Assembly: GCA_003707065.3 (NCBI GenBank)
Contig: PPXM03000003.1
Coordinates: 1,054,001 to 1,118,000 of the forward strand
From: Trigonopsis variabilis
Lineage: Eukaryota > Ascomycota > Trigonopsidomycetes > Trigonopsidales > Trigonopsidaceae
DNA length: 64,000 nucleotides
Direction: 5' to 3'
Both the position numbers and the translations under genes were made by a program. Below the pieces are notes generated by a model, which searched no databases, had not been told where the DNA came from, and was given only the letters and a program-made list of their open reading frames with translations. This document shows, in pieces, positions 10,688-22,127 of the stretch; the stretch's first letter is position 1, and each line of letters begins with the position of its first letter.

Positions 10688-11645
10688 TTATTTTCCAAAC
10701 GCAATATTCTCAGGGCCAGGAGCGGCAGGACCTTCAGCAGTGACATATGCTCTCGATAAGCCACCGTCAACGGTGAACTCGGTACCAATGACATAAGAAG
10801 ATTCATCTGAGGCCAAGAAGACGACAGCCTTTGCTTGTTCGATGGCCTCACCGAATCGACCAGTAGGAAGGTGGACCGTTCTTCTAAACCGCTTATGTTC
10901 ATCTGTTCCAAGGAAATCTTGCAACAATGGGGTGTTGAGAGGCCCAGGACATAAAGAGTTGAATCTAATGCCGTCTTTAGCGTGGAGGATAGCCAACTCT
11001 CTAGTCATGGTCAAAACAGCGCCTTTAGAAGCGGTATAGGCAACTTGCGGAGTAGCTGAACCGACAAGAGCAACCATCGAAGCGGTGTTTATGATTGAGC
11101 AATTGGTCTTCTTGTGTTCGAGAATACTCTTGACGGCGTATTTACAACCCCAGAAGACACCCTTGACATTGATGGCCATGGTCAAATCATAGACGCTCTC
11201 AGGAGTGTTAAGTAGGTTGTCATCTTGAGGATGCATGATTCCAGCGTTATTGAACATAACGTCAACTCCGCCCCATTTGTCGGCAGCAGCTACTAGAGCT
11301 TCAACCTGTTGTTCTTTGGTAACATCGGTAACTTTACCAATGACTTCGACGCCGGGAATAGCATGTTCTTTCACTATGGCAAGAGCCTTCTCAAGAGCAG
11401 CCTCATTCACATCGGCCATCACAACATTGGCACCTTCAATCACGAATTGAATTGAAGTTTCAAGACCAATTCCACTACAGGTTAGCCTTGGATTCAATTG
11501 ATTCGTTATCTACTGATAACTTGTCGCGCTATCTGTCTTCATCTCTCCCCGTCGAGTCGTATCAGGTCAGAGAGAGTCAAACCGATCTATTTACTTACCC
11601 TCCAGCACCAGTAATAATAGCATTCTTTCCTTGAAGACGGGGCAT
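10688..11645 (-). CDS. Classical short-chain dehydrogenase/reductase (SDR)
   Basis: Two exons, 11599-11645 and 10688-11474, split by a 124-bp intron, give 277 residues. Joining the exons restores the cofactor motif TGAGGGIG (residues 12-19), which the intron interrupts. Further classical SDR features are NNAG (about 91-94), the catalytic serine in NTAS (about 148) and YTASK (Y162, K166). The acidic residue in VVMADVN after the second strand favours NAD over NADP. The C-terminus VIGTEFTVDGGLSRAY is typical of bacterial-like 3-oxoacyl or alcohol dehydrogenases. The gene is divergent from the GS-like ligase, with 385 bp between starts, so the two may be co-regulated. The substrate is unknown; a role in oxidising a glutamylated alcohol or amine intermediate is inference. 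Confidence 0.9.
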
Positions 11646-12030
11646 TTTTATAGACACTTTATAAGTTTGCCTGGGGTAGACTGTTTTTATAAACTGTCGG
11701 AGGTAGATGTCCGAAGGTTTTGGAGGGACAAAGGTTTATGGAGCGACTGACCGAAACCAACGGTCAGCGACTCGCGATCAGTAGCCAAAAAAAGGGCAAA
11801 CCCAATCAGACTTCGAGTGACAGCTACATAGACTCAAGCATCTCTCCCACTAATAGCCAAGTCACTTGCAATTTTTAAAATTGGGTGTAGAATACGCGAG
11901 AAAGATCAACTTTTAATAGCGAGCTCTCAAACAAGCTCTGGGAAATAACTGTCCCGTATGTGTATATCGTATCACGGATGGCGGGTGGTCTCTTTATCGG
12001 GAAAGGCATCAGCAGAGTTGTTCCGACCTA
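11646..12030. promoter_or_regulatory. Divergent promoter between SDR and GS-like ligase
   Basis: 385 bp. A TATA-like TTTATAAG lies about 10-20 bp from the SDR start, and a second TTTATAAA lies slightly further upstream. The region holds the perfect inverted repeat at 11747-11767, described separately. Confidence 0.45.
11747..11767. promoter_or_regulatory. Inverted repeat CTGACCG-N7-CGGTCAG
   Basis: Two perfect 7-bp arms flank a 7-nt spacer, about 100 bp upstream of the SDR and 265 bp upstream of the GS-like gene. The CCG/CGG halves resemble sites of dimeric fungal regulators (for example Zn2Cys6 proteins). The binding protein is unknown. Confidence 0.4.
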
Positions 12031-13544
12031 ATGGAGTTCAGCAAAGAATATATTCTGGCAGTGGTGGATCAATCAGTAGGTGTGAAGCTTGCTGGTGTCG
12101 ATGCAGATGGTATTTTGAGAGGAAAGATGATTTCTGTCAAGAAATTCAGATCCGTTGTCGAAGGTGGTTTTGGATTTTGCAGGTTGGACTTGACTTGCGA
12201 TCAATTGATCTAATTTCAGTGTCCTTTTCGGATGGGATATGCATGATAAAAGCTACGAGCCCGAACTAGAGATTTCCAACAAAGACAATGGGTATCGAGA
12301 TCTGCTGGCCGTGATTGACTTATCGTCATACCGAACAATCCCTTGGGAAAACAATACTCCATTTTTCTTGGTGCGACTCCAGAATTGACGTGTTACTGAC
12401 TGGTAGGTTTATTTTCATGATCCTGCTACTGGGCAGCCTGTGGCGCCATGTCCGAGATCTTTGCTCAAAGGAATCACTGACAAGCTCGATCACTTAGGAT
12501 ATACGTCCACTGCAGGGCTGGAGTACGAGTTTTATACTTACAAAGAAACTCCTGGATCTCTTGCTGAGAAAAAAGGTCATGATCTGACTCCTTTGACTCC
12601 CGGGTATTTTGGTTACTCAGTGACCCGTCCAGCCCTCAACAAGGATTTCTACTATGATATCTGGAACACGTGCAATAATTTCGATGTTGAAATAGAAGGT
12701 TTTCATACCGAGACCGGTCCTGGTGTCTACGAGGCTGCCTTGGCTTACGGACCAGCCACCAAAATGGCTGACAAGGCTTCTTTATTTAAATTGACTGCCC
12801 GAGCAATAGGCCATAAATATGGAATTGTACCTTGTTTCATGGCTAAGCCTCATAATAACCTGCCAGGTAATTCTGGTCATATCCATGGTATGTGCCGGAT
12901 CGATATCGAGCTAACTTTCTTTAGTTTCTTTACTCCATAAGGACGGAACAAATGCTTTAGCTAGAGATGTCAAAGATGTGGACTCTGCTTGGCCTGATAT
13001 TGCCTATCTGTCTGACACAGGTCGCCATTTCCTTGCCGGAGTTCTTGCTGGACTGGCAGATATTATGCCTTTGTTGGCACCAAATATCAATTCCTATAAA
13101 CGCTTAGTGGAGAACTTTTGGGCTCCCGTCACCATTTCCTGGGGTCTTGAGCATCGAATTGCCTCGATCCGACTCATCGCTCCTCCCCATTGTCCTGCTA
13201 AGGCTACCCGCTTAGAGATTCGCACACCTGGAGCTGATGTACATTCTCATTATGCAATGTCTGCTATCTTTGCTTTGGGTCTATATGGAATGGAGAAGAA
13301 ATTGCCTCTAACGTTGCCTCCTATGGCTCAAGCAGTCTCGGACGGTGATGCAGATAAATTTGAACGTCTACCAAAATCTTTACGCGCTGCTACCGAACGC
13401 TTTATGGCTCCAGATAGCCTTGCCCGAGTCGTACTCGGTGATGCATTTGTGGAGCATTATGGCGGTACTCGGTTAGCCGAGTGCGCACTTTTCGAAAACG
13501 CTGTGACTGACTGGGAAGTGACTCGGTATATGGAAATCATTTAG
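12031..13544 (+). CDS. Glutamine-synthetase-like ligase (FluG C-terminal / gamma-glutamyl ligase type)
   Basis: Four exons, 12031-12182, 12220-12370, 12407-12887 and 12925-13544, give 467 residues; introns are 36-37 bp. Joining them restores a continuous GS fold: a beta-grasp N-terminus ending in PWENNTPFF, the metal-binding pair in GLEYEFY (about 138), TETGPGVYEAAL (about 203), GNSGHIHVSL (about 254-263, the conserved histidine) and KATRLEIRTPGADVHSHYA (about 353). The sequence is of the prokaryotic GSI/GlnA-like class that includes FluG C-terminal domains and gamma-glutamyl-polyamine or gamma-glutamyl-anilide ligases, not the eukaryotic GSII nitrogen-assimilation enzyme. No amidohydrolase domain is fused. 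Donors GTTGGA and GTGCGA are unusual but both restored frames are conserved. It probably ligates glutamate to an amine (family knowledge plus inference). Confidence 0.85.
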
Positions 13545-13716
13545 AGTTGTGGAAGCAGACCAAAAAAAATAGTAACGATGCACCCTTGTAACTTGAGCAT
13601 ACTGCTAGAAATCTGTATTATGGGTTTTCTATTGTCGTAGCGGACCTTGGGCATCATCTGTGTGACCCAGACGGCGAAGGACAAGAGATCGTAGTAACGC
13701 GAACGAGGACGGATGA

Positions 13717-14782
13717 ATGAAACTCAAAGGACAGCTGAGACGTCCTGATAGTTTGCGAGGTAAGCATAGCCTGAGATAGGTTTGACCTTAACGTGAAAGA
13801 TGTCGCATTCTCTTTGTCCATGCTCCGTCAGGAAGGTTTGGTGCGTTGGAGTCCAGAAGGAGTCCAGTTAGGAGTGGTACTGGATGCAAATCTAGCTCAA
13901 ACTTGGGGGTAAGCAATCGTATTAACATGCTCTAATACAAGATATATGAAGAGTTCATATCTGTTCATCAACTATTCGTGCCAAAGCGCAGCAGATGATA
14001 TAATTACGATGGAGCTGAACATGGGTCAGCTGAATCGGGCCCTGCGCTCTTGTCTATTAGCGGCGTTCGAGTCAGGATCATATGCCATTGAAAATAGCAC
14101 AGCGGACATGCTAATGTCGCAGACGATTGTTATGGTACGGTTGGTAAAGCGGCAAGGGATTCCCTATCTGCAATTGAGTGTGAATGGAGGATTAAGTCAC
14201 GGAGCGCTGACTAGTATTACTCAACAATTGCCTGTCCATATTGTCCAGCCAGATTCGGCCAATCATTTACAGGAACCGGAATATCCATCTCCCCAAGTTG
14301 CCATTAGTGTACCTGGGACAGGGCGAGGTAGACTATTTGGTACGAATCAGATGCTTATGGGTCCAAAAACAGGGACAAATACACAAAAATTTCAGCACTT
14401 GTTAAGAATTTCAGACCGGCTAAAGCAATTGTCTCCAAGGTTGATTGTATCGGCTAATAACGAAGGAAAATTGATTCTCGAGGTGGAAGAACAAGTCTAC
14501 AGGATATGCAACGAATGGGTTGGCCTGTACAATCCGAAATTACAACATACAGATGATCTTGACACTAGCGAGAGAGAGACTACTATGTATACCACTGTGA
14601 TTGATTCCAAAGATTGGCAGTCAATGCTGAAAGCGATAGGAACGGTCTTATCAAGTCATCCGAATGCAGCTGGCGTTGCTTGTCTCAACGCAAACAGAGT
14701 CATGGTGGTCTATTTCTATTTAAATGCAATCAATGATGTCGACAGAGGTGTTATCACCTTCTACCATCCCAGTCTGGAGTAA
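13717..14782 (+). CDS. hus1: Hus1, 9-1-1 checkpoint clamp subunit
   Basis: Exons 13717-13759, 13800-13908 and about 13942-14782 give about 330 residues. Hus1 forms the PCNA-like Rad9-Rad1-Hus1 ring loaded at DNA damage sites in the nucleus. The short MKLKGQLRRP N-terminus is followed by a PCNA-like strand pattern. The family segment is PYLQLSVNGG, then THxIPV-like QQLPVHIVQP, then a late strand LIVSANNEGKLILEVE, and it ends ITFYHPSLE, as in Hus1 C-termini (YFIPALS). Intron 1 is 40 bp and ends in AAAG. For intron 2 two acceptors keep frame (after 13941 or 13953), changing four residues. The 3' end faces the small membrane-protein gene on the minus strand. Confidence 0.75.
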
Positions 14783-14956
14783 GTCCAGGAGAGAACCTCA
14801 GCTTTATCCATTGCTCTGATTCAACATTGACTCCTTTGACGTCCTTAAGAATAATGTTGGCAAGTCTCGTGGTATATTTTGGGAGGACATGGAAGCCTGT
14901 GTCACTTGCTTCTACGATACAAGAAAAAAACCAGTTATATTCCCCTGAAATCCCAA

Positions 14957-15169
14957 TTAAACTTGTTCATGATCATCATCGTCATTTTCCGGTAAGTGGA
15001 CAGGATTCACTCTATCCAGTCGAATGCCTTGACGAGCTAAAAGGGGCTCTATTGCCCATTTGTACGTCTTGTAAATAGCAAAACAACAGACTAAAAGCAA
15101 AAGTGTGGACTAAAATTAGAATAGCCAAAAGTTTATACGTACGAAAGCACTTTTCAGAAAGTTCGACAT
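14957..15169 (-). CDS. Predicted 59-residue single-pass membrane protein, family not recognised
   Basis: Two exons, 15143-15169 and 14957-15109, are joined across a 33-bp intron with a GTACGT donor, CTAAT branch site and TTTTAG acceptor, in phase 0. The product has nine residues (MSNFLKSAF), a hydrophobic helix STLLLLVCCFAIYKTY, a basic turn KWAIEPLLARQGIRLDR and an acidic end ENDDDDHEQV. This is a tail arrangement typical of small mitochondrial or ER membrane proteins (N-terminal short side, positive residues after the helix). It lies convergent to Hus1 with 174 bp between stops. I do not recognise the family. Support is the clean splice, in-frame joining, good ATG and protein-like composition; it is short, so it needs transcript or homologue evidence. 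Confidence 0.55.
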
Positions 15170-15556
15170 AGAACCTACGGTCAGCACCAGTTAATGGAAA
15201 AGAGACGATCCCATGAAAGCAGCCATCGATACTTTCATGCTAATCCGAACTTACCTAACAGAAATGACTGGTCGCTGGGTACCAGGGAAAGCTTAGATTA
15301 TAGAGTGTGGTGAGAAACCGTTGTTACCCCTTAGATCAGTTGCCCTCCCACCTCCAAAAACAATCCCAGCCTCCACTAGGGGATATTCGAAGCCATACTG
15401 AGTTTGCCTGGGAGCATTTGCCTAGTGAAAGTAAGTAAACGGATCAAGCGGACAAAGAAACATAAGCGTTCTGAGGATCCTGGTGTCTAGGACAATTTAA
15501 TTGGCTAACCATCCAAGATCCTTGGGGGTTGACGGACAACAATCATTACTTTGCAA
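15170..15556. other. Promoter region between small membrane protein and formin genes
   Basis: 387 bp between two divergent start codons. No motif was singled out and no gene was seen. Confidence 0.4.
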
Positions 15557-18500
15557 ATGGCCACTAATGGCAAACCAAATAAGTCTTTACTTCTTCCAGA
15601 AGACTCTCATAAATCTTCTAGAGGGCATCGATCACGACAGTCTGCCGATAACAACAGCCTGACCTCTGCGGACTCTTCGACTGCAAAGTCCGCCAATTCT
15701 CAGTTGTCTAGAACGGGAACGTCGTCATCAATTTTCTCAGTCAAGAGGAAAAAAGCGGTTGCAAATGATCCTAATGACCATCAGAGGATTAGCGCGCCGG
15801 ATTCCCGTCATCATACCAACCTTGATCATCTAAAATCGCTTCCATACGAGAAGTCTTCTACTGGGAAGAGCCCTATATCGGTGGACCATCTTCCTCCTGG
15901 GACCAGATCCTCTTCCTCGTCATCATCTTATCGCCATACTCACCGTTCTTCTCAGTCAGATATCGACCTCAACCGAACTTCTTCTATATACTCTACTACT
16001 AATGATGGGAACTTTATAACTCCAATAGTATCCCGGTCCGGCGGTGCCAACTCAACCCTATCTACCCGAATTCCTACTCAGAAGAGTGTGGATGCTGCAT
16101 CAATCATGTCTATAAACAGTAATGATGACATTGGGCATCGGAAATCATTTCAATCGTCTCGCACCAGCCAGGAATTTTCTCTTGAACGGCCGAGAGATGA
16201 TCAAGTTGTCAATGAAATGTTTATCACTTTGATGAAGAAGAGAGATTTCAAGTCGTTGCCTGATAGCGCAAAGGCTCAAATGATGGCTTATGATACCAAC
16301 AAGAAATGGATGCTGATTTATCAAGACCGACTGGCTGAGTTTCATAACAGTAAGAAATTACTGGCTAAGTCAAAAGATGGAGGCGATAATAGTCCTAGTT
16401 GGTACGTTCGAAAAATTCTCGATCATAGTATCACTGCGCAACAGTTGGGTGATCTGTGGGTCTCTCTACGTACGGAGCCAATCGACTGGGTTAAAAAATT
16501 CATCGACTCGCAGGGTCCAGTGGCTTTAGCGACTATTCTCGGTCAGCTAACTCAGCGCCGACTGTCTTCAGAAGAAGATCTTGATAGAGAATATGACATA
16601 GTCAAATGCCTTCGTGCTATTTCTAACAGCAAGGTTCGTCATATGGGTTTGCTGGTACTAACTGTATAGATTGGAGCTGATGTCACTATATCCTCGAAAA
16701 AGGTCGTTCCTCCTGTCGTGACATGTCTTTTGTCAAAAAAAATGGCTACTCGCAAGTTAGTGACCGATATCCTGGTCTTTGTGGTTCATTATGAGCCTCC
16801 TATCGGGTTTGATCAATTCATGTCGGCTATGGAGCAACATCGAGTTCATTCAAATGTCTCTATTTTCGAAGAGTGGCTCAAAGTGTTTGAAGCCAGTATC
16901 GATGGTAGGGGGAGAATGGGCTCTTTGGTCGGCGCAAGCGATGAATTTCGTTCTGGCGGCGTGGAGACTGAAAGTCTGCTGGTGGAGTATGCAATGTCCA
17001 CCCTATTTCTCATCAATGCAATCATTTCGGCGGTTCCTTTATTACAGCAGCGCATTCATATACGATCCGAGTTCACTTCTGCAGGCTTATCCAGAATTTT
17101 TCACAAACTGGCTGATTTCAATTATGACTTATTAGATAGACAGCTGGATATATACAATGAGGGAGCTGCAATTGATATGGACGATTTTTCGGTCTCTGAT
17201 CAAATGAGAATGACCCATGATCTCAGTGATCCTTCTGAGATTGCTTCTAATATCTGGAGAAACATTCAAGGATCTGATGCTGAGAATTATTTTGTTTCCA
17301 CTCTTCAGCATTTACTGCTCATTCGGGGCATGAAACCGGATGATGAGGCCAAGATGTTCAAGCTTGTTGATGCTCTCTTAAGCCATGTTATAATGAACCG
17401 AGTCGATCCTGATGCAAATGCTAAACAGGCATATATGTTCTCTGTTCAGAATGTGCTTGACAGGCTCCAGACCGAAGACCAAGCTGCTCGAGCTATTCAA
17501 AATGCAGCTGAAGCGATCAAACTAATGGAGAAAGCTAAAGCGGAGCGGGATGAAATGGCTCAACAGGTTGCTTTAGGTGCAGAGGGTTTGGTTGCAAAAC
17601 TCAAGAACGAAACTTCTGAGCTAAACAGGATCATCCTTCAACAGCGACGGCGAAATGAAGAACTGAACCGACAAGTTGAAGAAATGAACAATAAGCATAT
17701 GTTAGAGATCCAGAATTCGGAGTTGGAAAATCGTGAGTTATATATGATTCTAAAGGAATACGAAGCCGCTGCAGCTGGTGCTGGTGGACAGTCTATTGAT
17801 CCTAATTCTGCATCAAAGAAGCCTCAATCTGGAGGAGAAATTATCGACAGAAGCAAGCTAATGGCGAGATTAGAGAGTAAACTCGAATCACAACTTGCAC
17901 AAAAGAAGACGATGTATAGACAGGCTACTCGGCTGGCTGGGAAACCTGTTGACCCATCTCCGCGATTGCGCGAGTTGCGCGATAGGATGGAAGTTCTTGA
18001 GAGCGAAGCTAAAGCTTTGGAAATGACCGATTTTGCAGCTGAACAGCCAAAACCGATGCTGCTTGGCAGCTCCAAAGCTAAATTACACTCTGGTGAACGG
18101 CGGCTTGCTATTGCCCAACGCGAGAAAGAAAACCTGCTGAAAAAGCTGGACGAAGCTAATAAGAAAATCAAGGAACTCGAGTTAGGGCCCAGTTCGTCAC
18201 CCGATAAGTCGGACGGAGACCAAGATGATTATGCTGTTCATGATGTTCTAGGAGCAGTTCAAGGTACGGCGCGTGTGGTAACCATTCCTAAGTCGGCTCC
18301 CTCTAAGGATCTTGCACGAGATAGTATCTTTGGAGAATTGAAGGCTCGGGTTGGCTCTGGAGGTGATGTTAGTTCTGCTACCCCAGATACTGATGATGAC
18401 AATAAGCAACCGCCTGCAGTTGATAGTAGCGGCATCCCTTCAGAGTCATCGCTCGGTCAGGGTGGACCTCCTCCTCCTGCTCCACCATTACCACCAGGAT

Positions 18501-20681
18501 CAGCGATAGGAGCACCACCTCCACCGCCACCACCACCACCTCCTCCTCCTCCTCCTCCTCCTCCTTTACCTGGATCTGCAGCGGTGCCTCCACCACCTCC
18601 ACCTCCTCCATTACCTGGTTCACAAAGTGCCGGAGTTCCTACTCCACCTCCACCTCCGCCATTGCCTACCTCGGCTAATCCGTCACCGGTCATTGGAAGT
18701 GGAGGATTCACGGACAAAGGCGAAGTGTCGGGTAATTCGTCACTGATGGCGACTCCAAATCTTTCCAAGAGCGTGACTGATTCTCCTAATCCAGATTCTC
18801 CCGGCAAAAGCACTAGTGCTCCTGAAGTTGATCAATTTGGATTCCCTGTTCGACCTCGACGGCGCTTAAAACAGATGCATTGGGAGAAAATCGATAATGA
18901 CAGTGTTGATACGACTTTATGGGCCGATGGAGGTGTCAGGACTATTTATACGTCATTGTATGAACGAGGAATCTTTGATGAAGTGGAGAAAATCTTTGCT
19001 GCCAAAGAGGCCAAGAAGCTATTTGTTCGAAAAGAAGTCACCGAGACAAAGAAAAGTTTCTTATCGAGGGACATGTCTCAGCAGTTTGAGATCAATCTTT
19101 ACGCGTTTTCTTCTTTGACTATCGATGAGCTTGTGATCAAGGTTCTTCACTGTGATAGCGATATCGTTAATAACAGTAATCTGGTTGAATTTTTCTCCAA
19201 GGAACAGATTACTAGAGTATCTGAGAATATTTTCCGAAATTACTACCCTTACAGTATTGACTGGGAACGAGGAGGCCCTGAAAAGGGACGAGACAAGGAT
19301 CCCGACGAGCTGGCGAGGGCAGATCAGATATATCTAAAGCTTTGCTTTGACTTGCAAAGCTATTGGCGAACACGAATGAACGCCATCCGGCTAGCCAAGA
19401 ATTTTGAGAAGGATTATCAGGACTTGGTGGCGAAGTTAATTTTGATTGATAACGCTTCTGATGCCCTGATGAACTCAGAGCATCTCAAAGACCTGCTGGA
19501 GATCATTCTGGCTATAGGCAACTACATGAACGATACCTCTAAGCGCGCAACGGGATTCAAAGTGGGGACTTTGCAGCGACTGGCTTTCACAAAGGATGAA
19601 CAAAATACGATGACCTTTTTACACTATGTCGAAAAGTTGATTCGAACGTCCTTTCCTGAGATTTACAAGTTCATGGATGACTTGAAGTGTGTTCATGATG
19701 CAGTAAGAGGTAAGCTCTAACTTGCTACGGGATTGCTAACAAATTATAGTTTCCGTCGACCAGCTGCAAAATGACTGTACGGCATATGTTCAGACAATCA
19801 AAAATATCCAGAATTCTGTGGATTTTGGAAAGTTGAGCGATCCGTCCAAGCTTCACCCTGAAGACCGGGTCCTACAGCTTGTGTTGCCAATCCTACCAAA
19901 AGCTCGTCAAAAGCAAGAATATCTGACTGATCAGATGAAGGCCACAATGGCTACGTTCGACAAAGCATTATCGTATTTCGGAGAAGATCCACAAGACTCT
20001 GGCGCACGTGAAGCATTCTTTGGCAAATTTATTTCGTTCATCAAGCAATTCCAAAAGGCCAACAAAGAGAACCTTGTCCGGGAAGAAGAGCTACGTGCTT
20101 ACGAAACTCGAAAGAATCTCATTATGAGTCAAAAGAAGAAAGATTCTGAGAACGAGGAAGCCAAGAACCAGGACAATAGCAATACCGAGGTAATTGATAA
20201 TCTTCTGGAGAAATTACGATCTGCCGGTGGAGGTCTAGGGTCGTCACGGACCGCCCGGCGCAGAGCAGCAGTTCGAAGGACGATGAGGTCGAATTCGACA
20301 ACATCTACCACTGAGACAGTCTTATCTTCGCGAGGGTCAAGCGACTCGCTCAGGTCGCAAGAGGTCAAGTCCCCTACCTCAGAGTCTTCAGGTGCTCATG
20401 CTGTTGTGGCAGATAATCCATCGCCAACGAGGGAGAGTCTGTCACATATGTCATCGATGGAGAGCATCAATATTAGTCACCGGGCCCAGAGTATGTTGAA
20501 AGAGTTGCGGGGAATGCGCGATTCGGACTCTCCTCGCAAAGGGCAGAACGGCAATCTCCTTCCCCGATCGCGATCATCTACGGCGGAATTGGCTAGGACA
20601 TTGCTGCAAGAGATTCGTCCTGAAACGTCGGTGTCGAGTCACAAAGACGCTGCCGATGACGAGGCGGAAAATAGCACTTAG
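15557..20681 (+). CDS. Diaphanous-type formin (Bni1/SepA/For3 family)
   Basis: Exons 15557-16633, 16670-19709 and 19750-20681 give 1682 residues. Formins nucleate and elongate unbranched actin at polar growth sites and septa under Rho control. Order: a Ser-rich N-terminus; Rho-binding domain starting near residue 219 (NEMFITLMKKRDFKSLP); FH3 dimerisation region to about 590; coiled coils around 620-710 and 760-870; proline-rich FH1 about 959-1027; FH2 from about 1082 (RRRLKQMHWEKID) to about 1480, including GNYMNDTSKRATGFK; and a C-terminal region with LARTLLQEIRPE resembling a DAD. The first intron (36 bp, donor GTTCGT) and second (40 bp) are needed to join conserved sequence. An upstream in-frame TTG is not needed; the ATG at 15557 is used. 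Confidence 0.93.
18466..18670 (+). repeat. Proline-codon repeat of formin FH1
   Basis: CCT/CCA/CCG tracts encode several profilin-binding polyproline runs, the longest about 16 prolines, separated by short GSA/LPGS spacers. The repeat is simple-sequence-like (CCTCCT and CCACCA blocks) and a likely site of length variation. Confidence 0.9.
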
Positions 20682-20870
20682 CAGTATGAAGAGACGCAGA
20701 CGTCTGATTATGTATTATATAGGTGTACATATGTATAGTGGGATTTAGCGACTAAAACTGCATCATATGTATTGCACATGGGACAAAGAGCCCCCCTCCC
20801 GTAGGCGTTACATCGCCGTGGGCTCGATTCACTCCCTCCGAGATAGCCTACCGACGGTGCTCTGATCTGA

Positions 20871-22127
20871 ATGGTTGACAATCTCGCGAGACGACTGTCA
20901 GGACGCAAGATTCCATGGAAAATAGGAGGTTCGGTGCCAGGCTCGCCGTCCTCGCAGCTGCCAAGCCCATCTTCTCCCTCGGCGACGAGTTTTAGGAACA
21001 GCTGTGACGGTAGTGACGAGGTCGACAAAATGGCAGAGAGCATTATAACTGGTTTGGGCATGGAAGACACTGAGAATGGTGATGAGAATGTGGAGAACGA
21101 CATTGTCAGCGAGGAGAAGCCCACGGACAAGTTCTGGATCTACCGGCCAGATCGAACTTTTCCGGCGGTAAAGCGACTGAACCCAAGTGAAAAGTTACGA
21201 ATACTAGTGACTGGCGGTGCAGGGTTTGTGGGGTCCCATTTGGTTGATTATCTCATGACACAAGGACACGAAGTGATTTGTTTGGACAACTTTTTGACGT
21301 CCACCAAAGAGAATGTCGAGCAATGGATTGGGCATCCCCATTTCGAGCTGATTCGGCATGATGTTGTGGACCCCATTCATGTAGAAGTGGATCAGATCTA
21401 TCACCTGGCATGTCCTGCGTCTCCAGTACACTATCAGGCTAATCCGGTCAAGACACTCAAGACGTCATTTTTGGGGACTTATAACATGCTTGGGTTGGCA
21501 AAACGAGTCCAGGCCAGGTTTCTATTAGCATCGACAAGCGAGATTTACGGTGATCCTCAGGTGCATCCTCAAGAGGAGTCCTACACGGGAGATGTGAATT
21601 GTATTGGTCCCCGCTCGTGTTATGATGAAGGCAAGCGAGTAGCAGAGTCGTTGACCTACTCATATTTCCGCACTGGACAAGTGGACGTGCGGGTGGCGCG
21701 GATATTCAACACGTTTGGGCCGCGTATGCATTGGAATGATGGGCGGGTGGTGAGCAATTTCATCATGCAAGCCTTTCAAGGCAAGGATCTCACCATCTAC
21801 GGTGATGGATCGGCAACGAGGTCATTCCAATATGTCGACGATTTGATTGATGGTTTGATCCGGCTCATGGCCAGCGATTTCACTCAGCCTGTCAATCTGG
21901 GGAACCCCGAGGAATACCAAATCGAAGAGCTTGGTCGCATGGTTTTATCATTGATTCCCGAGTCGTCTTCGAAAATCATCCACCTGGATCCATTGCCTGA
22001 TGACCCCAAGAGAAGACGTCCAGATACGACGCGAGCAAACAAAGTCCTGGGCTGGCATCCAACGTGGAAAGCCTACGATGGGTTACGAGAGACGGTTGAT
22101 TACTTTCGGGATGTATTTTACAGCTGA
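20871..22127 (+). CDS. uxs1: UDP-glucuronate decarboxylase (UDP-xylose synthase)
   Basis: A single-exon gene of 418 residues. The enzyme converts UDP-glucuronate to UDP-xylose, the donor for xylose in capsule, wall or exopolysaccharide. After a low-complexity N-terminus of about 105 residues comes an extended SDR Rossmann domain: GGAGFVGSH (about 115), [24 protein letters not shown], catalytic STSEIYGDP and YDEGKR (about 251), [19 protein letters not shown] and RRRPDTTRA. These match UXS rather than UDP-glucose epimerases, which lack the [10 protein letters not shown] and RRPDTT segments. No obvious membrane anchor is seen in the N-terminus, so it is probably cytosolic. Start ATG at 20871 lies 190 bp after the formin stop. 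Confidence 0.93.
   Translation: MVDNLARRLSGRKIPWKIGGSVPGSPSSQLPSPSSPSATSFRNSCDGSDEVDKMAESIITGLGMEDTENGDENVENDIVSEEKPTDKFWIYRPDRTFPAVKRLNPSEKLRILVTGGAGFVGSHLVDYLMTQGHEVICLDNFLTSTKENVEQWIGHPHFELIRHDVVDPIHVEVDQIYHLACPASPVHYQANPVKTLKTSFLGTYNMLGLAKRVQARFLLASTSEIYGDPQVHPQEESYTGDVNCIGPRSCYDEGKRVAESLTYSYFRTGQVDVRVARIFNTFGPRMHWNDGRVVSNFIMQAFQGKDLTIYGDGSATRSFQYVDDLIDGLIRLMASDFTQPVNLGNPEEYQIEELGRMVLSLIPESSSKIIHLDPLPDDPKRRRPDTTRANKVLGWHPTWKAYDGLRETVDYFRDVFYS

Noticed and set aside
18378-18813. Val/Glu-rich and Gly-rich frames on the minus strand
   Set aside because: Complement of the formin FH1 proline codons.
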